Shown here one piece after another: positions 8,601 to 17,078 of a stretch of 33,037 nucleotides of DNA (position 1 is the stretch's first letter; each line of letters starts with the position of its first letter). The stretch covers positions 155,141 to 188,177 of the forward strand of contig KN882261.1 of assembly GCA_000934455.1 (NCBI GenBank), in the 5' to 3' direction. The position numbers were made by a program, and so were the translations under genes. The stretch comes from Apostichopus parvimensis (Eukaryota > Echinodermata > Holothuroidea > Aspidochirotida > Stichopodidae). The notes below the pieces were generated by a model. The model ran no database searches, was not told where the DNA came from, and saw nothing but the letters and a program-made list of their open reading frames with translations.

Positions 8601-11298
8601 GGCATTGAAGAACTTAGCATGCATCGACTGCGTATGTCTGACCTGATTCATTTGTACCGAATAAGATTTGTCACGGGTTCTACTCGTTAGGTAGGCATGT
8701 AAAATACATTTATGAGTATTCGTGTGAGAACTTTATTTCAGAATACATAAATATTACATGTGTTCCTTATACGTTCCTTATACGTCTTCTCTCGTACCCT
8801 ACTCGTTAGGTAGGCATGTAAAATACATTTATGAGTATTCGTGTGAGAACTTTATTTCAGAATACATAAATATTACATGTGTTCCTTATACGTCTTCTCT
8901 CGTGCAAGCAGTTATTTTCATTATAGATATATTTCCAATTTTCATTTGTATTTAAAGCCAACTTACGTGACCCCTATCAAATAATGGTACTAACCAAAGC
9001 TTCAGTACATGGACTATTGTATAGGGGGTTACCAAATTCTGTATCAAACACAACATATTTTAACATTTAAGGACATGTTGACTACATAATATTATCAACA
9101 TTTACAAATTTAATAGTACCAAGTACATTTTAAATTTTTTTTCGACCTACGATTTTAGAAATAGCAACCATTCTGAGAAATGACGGTCTGCGGTCGCTGG
9201 CCAAAGGGTTTTAACACTTCTGGTCTCAACCTGTCTCTTAAAAAACATATCAGTAGCAGAAGGAGTGGATTGAAGGACATAATTAACAATCAAAACTACA
9301 GTATGAAATGTTTCCGAAAAGGGAATGAGGGCGGTATTGAAGAACTTAGCATGCATAGACACCTTATTTGTGACCTAATTACCTTGCAGGTGACATTGCA
9401 AAGGTCCTACCTGTACCGAGTTAGATTTGTCACATGGTTCCTCCATGTAATACATAAGGTTGGCATATAATGTAGTTTTTTGAGTAGTCAAATGAGAACA
9501 GAAACAAAAAATATGTGAGCGCCGACTTTGCAATCCACAGTCCCCCTAACAATTTTTTCTAGGTCGGTATAAGAGTGACTCCATAGTTTTTCAGTTTGGG
9601 AAACCAAAAATTGCCTAGAGTCATCAATAATTATACTGCGTATTGAAGCAAGTACATCATTATGATTGTGTAGTTGTTGTCAGGGATCGATTAGGTTGTC
9701 TTTATAATGAAATGCATGAGGCTTTTCTTATTCTCCAATTCAGGTAATCTTTGTAAATGGATGATGATCCCTCAGAATGCGGCCTTTCTGTGGGTGCATC
9801 CAAAACATCAAGATGAAACCAAGCCCTTGATTACCTCTCATACGGTCTATGCGGCCCATTTTAGAGACCGTTTTTACCCACCCATGACGAAAGACCGTAT
9901 TTGTCACATCTTGGTGAAGGACGCAGTTGAGTTTTACGAGGAGCTAGGAGGCTTGGTAAGCACAAACACTAGGTGCAATACGAGTCCCCTGATAGAAATT
10001 TGATTTGCGATTATATCAATTTTTTAAGTTTGTTATTATTTATGTATACATTTGGCAAGGATAAGGCATCTGATACCATCACACACATGCAGTGTAAGTG
10101 AAAATGCCTTTATGTTTCACCGCTGGTTAAATGTTTCATTTCGCATGTCAGTCAGTGCATATATTGCTATGTGTATGTGTTGAAAACTTGTTAATGAAAT
10201 ATCTGGTATCATGGTGTTTGATGCCAAAATGTTGTGAGTTTGAACTTATGAATCTGAAGCTTGTCATAAGTTTTATACAGTATACCAGCCCGCAACCCAC
10301 CCCACCCGTCACCCCCACCACCCCTCACACTACCTACTCCCTAGACACGCTCAGCAATAATGTAAGGAACCTGTTAAGGCATTCATGACATTGAATGTTC
10401 TCTTCTGAATTAAAATTGCATTCAAAAAATGTTGTGGTTCGTATACGAATACAGCAATAAGTATTTAAACGTGAACATTTGAAATAACAACTAATCAATT
10501 TCCAACGTGGTTAGAAAATAGTCATCATAACACGGTAGGCTGTAAGCCTAACTGATACGGAATAACCAGTAGAACAATTCTGTATTGGTTGATCACAATG
10601 TAAAAAGGGGGACAATGCGCCCAAAGATGTTTTACAAATATAAGAATTGGGTGATGGGAATGTTGAATTATGGGAAGATTGGAATTTATACTTGCGTATA
10701 ACATATATGCGTATATATATCAAGCGTGTATTCATTTAAATCATGATGCGACAATGGGTTTAATAACATAAAAACTTCATTGCTGAGATATCAAACCCTT
10801 ACAAACGTATTTTTTCTTCACTATAATTGTTCAAGTTGAAATTTACTTGACGTTCTTCTCATGTGCACCTTTAACGTTTGTATCGATCACAATTGCACCA
10901 TTTTCCAGGAGGCTATCGTAGCGAGAAACACCAAGATGGTAACAGAGGCGGCTGCGATGCTATCCGAAGCATGGGGCACTCCCCACCTTGGAGTGACCCA
11001 AGATGTACGAGCACCTCATATGGCCGTGATCGGACTTCCAAAGGACCTAACGGAGGCATACGTGAATAATACCGCGGTGGATCTGTTCTACGACCTCATG
11101 AAGGAGGGGTTGTCTCTGCGAGTCAGTAGCATCGGTGAAGATTACTGGTGTCGAATCTCCTGCCATGTATGGAACGACTGGGACGACTTTGAGCGAGTCC
11201 GTGACAGCGTAGCCAAGCTGGCCAAGAACAGCAAGATGAATACAGGAGAGAAGATACGACCACCCTACTTCCTACCTCACTCTGTCATGGACCAATGA
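2489..11298 (+). CDS. PLP-dependent isopenicillin-N-epimerase-like / class V aminotransferase family protein (5' partial, five exons)
   Basis: Joining 2489-2631, 4348-4464, 7976-8242, 9744-9955 and 10909-11298 gives one open frame of about 375 residues ending in TGA. All four introns are GT-AG (phases 1, 1, 1, 0; 1716, 3511, 1501 and 953 bases). Numbering from the first whole codon, the fold-type I hallmarks appear in order: DNTSTG (43-48, phosphate-side loop), DHISS (125-129), DGAHTPGQ (154-161, whose Asp should pair with the PLP ring nitrogen), GNLCKWM (176-182, with Lys180 the expected PLP-binding lysine), and the C-terminal small domain with RISCHVWNDWDDFERV. Known relatives include isopenicillin N epimerase, L-cysteine desulfhydrase and hercynylcysteine sulfoxide lyase, so the substrate cannot be named. 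Family members are about 400-450 residues. The missing N-terminal piece, which usually carries the NHGS motif, must lie left of the window because the first exon opens in mid-codon. No targeting signal can be judged. One oddity is that the usual W-x-G-T-x-D motif reads YPPMTKD (220-226). Confidence 0.9.
2632..3559 (+). other. Intron, first part, mostly unique AT-rich sequence
   Basis: This is the start of the intron between the first two visible exons. Apart from the small hairpin at 3263-3290, no repeat, RNA gene or coding segment is evident. Confidence 0.6.
3256..3297. mobile_element. Minimal 28-bp hairpin between 7-bp direct repeats
   Basis: A perfect 12-bp stem with a 4-base loop (3263-3290) begins CAGGGAG and ends CTCCCTG. 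The identical heptamer CTTAAAC borders it on both sides (3256-3262 and 3291-3297). CAGGG ends are typical of hAT transposons, whose duplications are normally 8 bp. I read this as an internally deleted or solo-end miniature element. An excision scar or chance hairpin remains possible. Confidence 0.45.
3560..3890 (+). repeat. Interspersed repeat, copy 1 of a family also at 30099-30385
   Basis: This segment matches the reverse complement of 30099-30385 over nearly its full length. Shared landmarks include AATTATTAAAGGGATGG, GGTAAAAGAAAATGTCC, GGTTGATGC and GGACAAATTTAACTC. No coding potential, tRNA promoter box or clear terminal repeat is visible, so it could be a SINE or MITE body. It lies within a PLP-gene intron. 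Confidence 0.75.
3891..4347 (+). other. Intron, end part
   Basis: This is AT-rich intron sequence leading to the acceptor TTTTGTAG at 4340-4347. It contains a short duplicated CATCTGTTTCAACCATCT-like phrase near 4158-4200. Nothing else is recognised. Confidence 0.6.
4348..4464 (+). CDS. PLP enzyme, second visible coding exon
   Basis: The acceptor AG is at 4346-4347 and a strong donor GTAAGT starts at 4465. The exon is 117 bases, phase 1 at both ends. It completes the Gly of DNTSTG and encodes TNVALKTQKYSPGDKILL followed by the AYPAV segment, the part of class V aminotransferases that follows the cofactor loop. Confidence 0.9.
4465..6684 (+). other. Intron, first 2.2 kb, without recognised genes
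   Basis: This is AT-rich unique-looking sequence. The only local repeat seen is a ~33-bp imperfect duplication near 6322-6396 (TTCGCATCTATTAGC twice). A slightly less AT-rich patch at 5970-6130 was read in several frames and has stops in those examined. Confidence 0.55.
6685..7131. mobile_element. MITE with exact 8-bp target-site duplication (hAT-like)
   Basis: The element spans 6693-7123 (431 bp). It is bordered by the identical octamer GTTGATAT at 6685-6692 and 7124-7131. The ends are inverted repeats, GGTGACATCACTATG on the left and GGTTACATCTCTATG on the right strand, continuing about 80 bases inward. Each arm carries tandem copies of a motif ATGTTCCGACGTCTCT, with one extra unit on the left. 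The centre is rich in T runs, C8-9 and G10 tracts and contains no transposase. Eight-base duplications are characteristic of hAT transposons, but the ends lack the common CAGGG start, so the superfamily is inferred only from the duplication length. It lies in the intron between exons 4348-4464 and 7976-8242. Confidence 0.9.
7132..7975 (+). other. Intron, end part
   Basis: This is AT-rich sequence ending at the acceptor AATTTGCAG (7967-7975). The part next to the MITE may contain a short decayed minus-strand coding remnant (see findings). No other feature is recognised. Confidence 0.5.
7976..8242 (+). CDS. PLP enzyme, third visible coding exon
   Basis: This 267-base exon is phase 1 at both ends, between a CAG acceptor and the donor GTGAGT at 8243. 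It encodes the central large-domain segment: an LFDIPFP strand, DHISSDTAILFPVK, and the VIDGAHTPGQ motif that supplies the PLP-nitrogen aspartate. Its GC content and codon use stand out from the AT-rich introns. Confidence 0.93.
8243..8560 (+). other. Intron start with C-rich tract
   Basis: Just after the donor, 8260-8340 is strongly C-rich and A-rich with ACCC and CCCACC repeats on the plus strand. A similar C-rich tract follows at 10288-10330 in the last intron. The rest is unremarkable AT-rich intron. Confidence 0.55.
8561..8740 (+). repeat. Dispersed direct repeat, copy 1 (copy 2 at 9290-9500)
   Basis: This segment and 9290-9500 share, in the same order, TCAAAACTACA, TATGAAATGTT, GAATGAGGGCGG, ATTGAAGAACTTAGCATGCAT, GTACCGA and AGATTTGTCAC. 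They are diverged copies of one unit within a single intron. No coding role is apparent. Confidence 0.75.
8681..8904 (+). repeat. Recent 119/105-bp tandem duplication
   Basis: Unit 1 (8681-8799) and unit 2 (8800-8904) are identical by eye over about 100 bases from TACTCGTTAGGTAGG to CTTCTCTCGT. Unit 1 carries one extra 11-base GTTCCTTATAC copy. The near-identity suggests a young duplication. It partly overlaps the end of the dispersed repeat at 8561. Confidence 0.92.
9290..9500 (+). repeat. Dispersed direct repeat, copy 2
   Basis: This is the partner of 8561-8740. It contains an extra segment, about 30 bases, between the GACCTAATT and GTACCGA landmarks that copy 1 lacks. The two copies are about 730 bases apart in the same intron. 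Confidence 0.72.
9744..9955 (+). CDS. PLP enzyme, fourth visible coding exon (PLP lysine)
   Basis: The acceptor TTCAG ends at 9743 and the donor GTAAGC starts at 9956. The exon opens by completing Gly and reads NLCKWMM, where Lys180 aligns with the family's PLP-binding lysine (usually in an NxHKW context, here NLCKW). It continues AAFLWVHPKH, then SHTVYAAHF, then the divergent FYPPMTKDR stretch, and ends in VEFYEELGGL. It leaves in phase 0. Confidence 0.93.
9956..10908 (+). other. Last intron of the PLP gene
   Basis: This is a 953-base AT-rich intron with a C-rich patch at 10288-10330. It ends at the acceptor CCATTTTCCAG. No gene, RNA or clear repeat was found. Confidence 0.6.
10909..11298 (+). 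CDS. PLP enzyme, terminal coding exon
   Basis: The acceptor AG is at 10907-10908 and the exon continues in phase 0 to a TGA stop at 11296-11298. It encodes 129 residues of the C-terminal small domain: the helix after LGGL, the APHMAVIGLPK strand, and RISCHVWNDWDDFERVRD near the end. Its GC content is clearly higher than that of its flanks. A possible AATAAA poly(A) signal occurs at 12117-12122 but cannot be assigned with confidence. Confidence 0.93.
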   Translation, partial: EAIVARNTKMVTEAAAMLSEAWGTPHLGVTQDVRAPHMAVIGLPKDLTEAYVNNTAVDLFYDLMKEGLSLRVSSIGEDYWCRISCHVWNDWDDFERVRDSVAKLAKNSKMNTGEKIRPPYFLPHSVMDQ

Positions 11299-11807
11299 CC
11301 TGGGCACCATCTTAGTTTTGTCTGCTACTGTGTGTCCAGTAACTAATCATGTTTACTTCTTGATCTCCATATTGTGATTTTAATTGAAGAATAGTATGAA
11401 GTTTATAACATAGTTTACTCTGTTAAGTTCTATTAAGTCCCATAAGGCATTCCTTGAAGGTAAGGTATTACTAATTTTCTCACAATCGATGATAAAGGGG
11501 CAATTGTTTTTAGCATGTTGTAAAAACTTTGCACACTCATCATAGGTAGGCCTAATTTTAGTCCAAATTAGTGACATCCTGTGTTGTTTTTAAACAGATA
11601 ACGTCATAAAGGTACAGCCAAATATCACTGATTTTCTTCGTTTGGTGTAGGGACATCAGGGATATGTACGTGTATTATATAATATGGTTAGAGTGCTACA
11701 TCGTTACAATCCAACAACGAATGTCACTGTAAGCATAAAACTATATAATTCGTAGACTATTCCACACTAATACTGAAAAAAATATATATTCTCCCTCAAA
11801 AGGCAGA
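11299..11807 (+). other. Probable 3' untranslated / downstream region of the PLP gene
   Basis: AT-rich sequence follows the stop codon. No reading frame of note and no convincing poly(A) signal occurs within the first 500 bases. Confidence 0.45.
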
Positions 11808-11808
11808 T

Positions 11809-12005
11809 GTTTTGGCATTTTTAGGTCCGTTAATATGTACAAAGAATTTACAAAAGAATTTACAATTATGCATGATATTCATACTTTTATACTTATATAG
11901 GACTATATGTTTGGCATTGTTAGGTTCGTGAATTAGTACAGTATATAGAACATCCAATTATGCATGATATTCATACTTTTATACTTATATAGAACTATAT
12001 TATGT
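11809..12005 (+). repeat. 99-bp tandem duplication
   Basis: Two units start at about 11811 and 11910. Both begin with TTTGGCATT-TTAGGT and end with ATGCATGATATTCATAC followed by TTTTATACTTATATAG. The second half of the unit is nearly identical, while the first half has diverged or rearranged. Confidence 0.85.
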
Positions 12006-12269
12006 GTATTAAGCATTTGATAGGAGATTTATAAGTGTCACAGTTAGACTGTCAATATTTTGAAATATTTTTTGGACTTCAAACGACAACGGGTAATTAG
12101 AAAAATAACTAATATGAATAAATTAGCTATGAACTATTTTAATGCATAAATATGTCTTGCCAAATAAGGTTCTGAAAAGTAAGGGTGAAATCGAACAGCC
12201 CTGGTTGGGATACAGGGGTTTAAGGTAGCATACGCCTGTTAAAATCCCCATTGACTTACACACTATATC

Positions 12270-12650
12270 GTAAAAGAAATGTGGTCTCTTAGTCTAGATA
12301 GAAGTCCTCACTAGCTAAACCCTACCCATCACTGGATAGCTGACAAGTTGGCCATTCATGGCACCATCAATTTTCCATATCATTACCATGCAGATTTTAT
12401 TGCTATGAGAGCCCGAGGTTTTCATCACTTGTAAACAAACCTTACTCGGTAGTAATCAATTTTGGTACGCTGCTCCTGGGAGGCCTAGAGGGGTCTAACA
12501 TTGCCTCAATTTACACAATAATTGCACCACATGTACTTCATGCTCTTCAAGATGCAAGCCACAGAAAACTTGATAACATGTTAAAAAAAAGATGTTCTCG
12601 GGTTGCTGTTTGGCATTTTTCCTCGAATAGGAGTATGCCACCCTAAGACC
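12270..12650 (+). repeat. Interspersed repeat, uninterrupted copy (partner at 32310-33037)
   Basis: This matches the reverse complement of the right edge of the window. Shared landmarks are AATGTGGTCTCT, ACTAGCTAAACCCTACC, AGCTGACAAGTTGGCC, ATGCTCTTCAAGA-like, GCAAGCCACA, AAAGATGTTCT and ATAGGAGTATGCCACCCT. The similarity may continue left of 12270, but the partner is cut by the window end. It is non-coding. Its segment at 12538-12552 is the empty version of a site that in the partner holds a 362-bp insertion. Confidence 0.82.
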
Positions 12651-15600
12651 CCAGAAGCTGCAACATTTTCTAACACTGTTACTTCTTTTTGTAGCCATCA
12701 CTCAAGCACAAAAATATATTTCTGAGCGAGGAGTTACTTGTACTTCATTTTGTTTCTTTACAATGTATCTCTTCTTTTTTTTTCATGTTTTTTCGCAAGT
12801 TGTGTATGGAGTAGGGCGGTGTAATCTTTGATGTGTGCAAAGGGGGCCGGGTGGCTACTTCTCATAGTCAGTCGAGGGAAAAGTTTGTCGGGGGACTTTC
12901 TTGGGGGACTTTTGGGGCACATCCCCAATTCACACTCCAGATTGCCGTGTTCCAAACACTTATACAATCAACACAATGGACTTTTTACCGATCAGTTTCG
13001 TAGCAAGATCATCTACTCCATGAACATTATCATATATGATGTATTTGGCGTTGGGCTTAGAGTCAGCGTGCAATGAACCTATGAATAAGGTGTAGCCTAA
13101 TGGTTCATATGACCCTGTGCACATGTCATCATTCAATATACGAGAGGGGTACGGATAAGCCTAACTGTTTGGAACTGGTGGCCACTGGGGGCCGAGGCAC
13201 CGCCCGATCAAGGTTCTGAAGGCGTCGATTTGCACTTAAGTCTCGAGAGAACTGTTTTTATCATGACGTCCACAAATGCCCCGTTTGTTTCAAGGCACCT
13301 CCGGTTAAATCACTGAGAGGGTGGTCATGTTGCGATCACTGTTTTGGTGCGATACCTAGTTGCAGTCAAATCTTGATTCATTCTAACCCTAACCTTCGGT
13401 TAAAACCAATTATCCTATCACACGGTTACAGTCTAGATTCATGGGGACTGGCATGAGAGTGGATCTGCTTGGTCGTTTTCTTTCGTGCCTGCAGGCTCCA
13501 TCTTGGATGATATTCTTTACAAATACCAATTATCACTGATATAGCCTATACTATTATCTAGTCACGTGATAAACCATCTCTTCACTGTGAGAACTTCCAT
13601 CCCGATCAACTGTAGAAAGTAACTTGTGCAAGTTACAAGTATGCATTCTCCCTAAAACATTGAGTTTGTAATGAGCTGTACCAGCTAATTACCACAACAA
13701 TTATTGCTCTGGTTCCTCATTGCAAAATTTGCCAAGCATGCCAGAAATGCTTGAAAGGGATGTAACAGAAATAGCTCAAAGATAATATTTCTTTGAAAAA
13801 TAACATGTGTTTCTTGAAACTGGAGGAGAGCGAAAGGGGATCGTAAAAAGATCAGAAAGAAGAAAACTCAAGCAAAATATGATAAAAGTCGTTTCGTTCT
13901 CTTTCTTCGAGCTAAAAGATTCAACACAAGTGCACAATTTTACATGTAATGTTAAATGATATCGGTGCTATGCTAATGACAAGGTGAACAAAAATTGAGG
14001 ACTGTTTTGACAGGGCTACATTGGCCCCCAGTAAGCTACACTTTCTCTTTATTCTAATATCTAGGAATGCAAGAACATATCAGGTCACCCCCTCCCCCCG
14101 CCCCGGTCCCAAGGCACCCGAACGTTCTATCGAGTGCGTGTACAAAACTTTTTACAGAATATAACGGTTATATTGCAGCAGTAAACAGTACTAAACTCAT
14201 TTGGTAAAATTGTGTATACTCATTTTACTTGCACTCTTTATTAGAGTGTATGAGACAACAGCAGTAGTGGGTTAATGATAGGTCAATCTGATGATGTATG
14301 GAGTTAATCTTAGATACTTAGTTAATCTGATGGGTTAATCTTAGATACTTATGGAGGCCTTGCATACAGATACAATGTTCTGATCATTAACACTTGATCA
14401 ATACACTCGATGACTGCAGATGGGAACTGTTGGTGTACCCCTCTAGCAATGTCATGTGTATTTTAAGGATACCAACAGGTAAGGATGGCCAGTAGATAGG
14501 GGGTTGGGAGAGCTGGAGGGAGATGTTACTTCAAGGTGTTGTGACCATTTACAAACAAATATGTGGAAAGATTGCATGAAGATACATATACAATCTAATG
14601 CACGGGAGTGTGTTGAGGGCTGGGAAGTTGAAAGGGTGGGGGGTTGAAGAATGGGATTTAAAATCTTCACTCACATTCTTTTCTCAAGACACATACCTTG
14701 GCAATACGATTACAGTAAATTTTTGTAATGTCGACGTCATGTGATCTCAAGAGTACAGCATCTTTGCATGATGAATATAGTCTTACTTGACCATAATTAA
14801 AATAATAACCAATGTCAGGCACTGTTAACCCCTTAATTATTAAATTATCTCTAATGAACCAACTAAGACTTCCTCCAAGATATCCTTACATAAAAATGAC
14901 ATTTTAAAAATTATTGTGTAATTTATCATTCTAGCCTTAAACACATGCAGAATCAGTTCGGACACATTTTCTCCACATTATATGAATTTAAAGATGACTT
15001 TAGGCACAAAAATGACTAGATCATTATTAACACACTGCTATCAGTCTAGGTTGTGTTTCTTTCCCTCTGTTTTAGTTTTTGAGGAATGAACCTTTAAATA
15101 TCTGACACTCATCTGGTCTACTTATTCTGACACACTTGGTCAGTGATTTAGATGCAACACAAAATTCAATAGGAAAAATTTTTTATGATGGCCTCGAATA
15201 AAACATTTCCAATGCATTACAAGCTCGTCGAGGACAACCGTGTTTATAATGAAGTTAACAAAACATGATTTGGTTGAGTAATTAATTAAAATTAAAATTA
15301 ATAAAACATTGCACTGAGGAGCCAATGTTGTCCTCAATTTAGCCTTAAAGGAGGATTCCAGGTGTTTTGCGTATTTGTAAAGGTGAATATATTGAAAACC
15401 AGAAATGCTATGGAAACATTTAAACTAGCACCCAAAGTTTACTTTCTTCTTGGACTATGACATATCCACACTTAAACTCTTCCTAACGTCATCCCTTAAG
15501 ATGGAAGCAAATGTCCATAAACTGGACAAGCGACTACTGAAAAGGCATGAATATAAATGAAAATCTGGTGAAATGAAATAAATGTATATGGCAACGTGCA

Positions 15601-16724
15601 CAGTGAGTGATACATCATGGCAATTGAATTGAGAATGTTTCCTCATTTCCTCAGCTAGTGAAAACTTTACGAGCTAATCCACATATCATCCCATCATATT
15701 AAAAAGCAAAAAAAGAGGAAGAAAAGAGCCAAAAAAAAACACAGAAAGGTGGGATTCTGATGAAGCTTGGTAGTTCTCAAGCAAACACTTCCAAATATTT
15801 CACATTTCAAGTTACCACTGTCAGCAAGATTATAAAGGAAAGAAAGGAAAAAAAGAGTTACACTTTAAGCACTGATATCTCTAGTTATGAAGAAGACATT
15901 AGGATGGTAATCAGAAGTGATATTAAACTTAATTTTGTTCTGCCATGCAAAAATTAAAACAATGTGACCAGAATATTGATCTCTAGACAGATTTGATACT
16001 CAAGTAGTTTCGAGTGGCAGTATTTTTTTAGTTTCTTAGTTGACCAATGCTCTAATTCTCTCGTTTGTTTTTTGGGGGGGGGGGGTTAAAACTAAACAAT
16101 AGACGTTGCAGCTTCGTCACAAGAACTATAGTGTAAATTCACTGCGTCCTTTACTCTATGCTTATCTCTCATATATTGATTCTTGTATGGACAATGAGCT
16201 CACCATCCCTTACACCACTCTCCCCTACCACTACACGCCATGTCTGTCCCCTTCATGTATAGAATCTCAACCATGATACAAACTGTAAATTCAGTGCAAC
16301 ATCAGCGATCAACCCTCAAGAAACCTCACAATATTTCACAACTCTTTGATTTGATTAACTTTCATTAACCAAGATCAAATAATGGTTGTAAGGCAAAATG
16401 CAGGGTTTTTAACCACGATTAAAAGTGCCTTTCATTTATTTTTACATTTTTGAACAGAAAAAGTGCATCTTAGACAATTTCTTGTAATACCTTGGTATGT
16501 TAAATTTAACGACAAAATCAATTAAAGTGCATGATTTTAGTGAGTTGTTTACATACACTTAAAACAATTCTATTATGCCCAACATAACATTACATAAAAT
16601 TATGAATGATAAATACTGATAAGATCTAACCAAAATGCAGAGTTGTTTTCAATTATGAAAAAAAAAAAAAAAAAAACGCTGACTGTGAAACACCTCAACA
16701 TGACTGTAACAGTACTACAGTGTT
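12651..16724. other. Convergent intergenic region, no gene recognised
   Basis: Only scattered short frames occur, none with family resemblance or splice-compatible extension. A patch at about 13140-13490 has noticeably more CpG dinucleotides than its surroundings. C runs occur near 14090-14110 and a G13 run near 16075-16086. Short repeats of TTAATCT-type phrases lie at 14285-14350. Parts may be long 3' untranslated sequence of the flanking genes, but this cannot be shown. Confidence 0.5.
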
Positions 16725-17078
16725 TAGTACGGAAGCTTCAAAGTGCCATCACATAAGAAAACTTTGCCCCAATAAGTCAACATTTTTCAGGAAATCTTTT
16801 AGATAACAAGGTAATATCTTATCAATAATCAGAAAAATGTTGGATTGCTCAGTTGCTTTAACTGAGCAATTAAACATTTCTTTGCAAAATGTTTAATTGA
16901 CAACTTATCAGATCTCGTCAATTCAACAATTTTCTGAAAAATGTTCAACAACTGAGCAATCCAACATTTTTCTGATTTTTGATAAGATATTATCTTGTTA
17001 TCTAAACAATTTACTGAAAAATGTCAACTTATGGGGCAGTTTTTCTTATGTTGATGGCACTTTTAAGCTTCCTTAGTA
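16725..17078. mobile_element. 350-bp palindromic MITE with TA target site (Tc1/mariner-like)
   Basis: The unit 16727-17076 folds back on itself. The left arm from GTACGGAAGCTTCAAAGTGCC and the right arm, whose reverse complement starts CTAAGGAAGCTTAAAAGTGCC, match through about 150 bases with few differences. TA flanks each end (16725-16726 and 17077-17078), the target used by Tc1/mariner elements. The left arm also contains its own small perfect hairpin (TTGCTCAGTT with AACTGAGCAA near 16845-16870). There is no transposase. Confidence 0.82.

Noticed and set aside
12117..12122. AATAAA as poly(A) signal of the PLP gene
   Set aside because: It is about 820 bases past the stop in AT-rich DNA where the hexamer is expected by chance. 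I do not call it as a feature.
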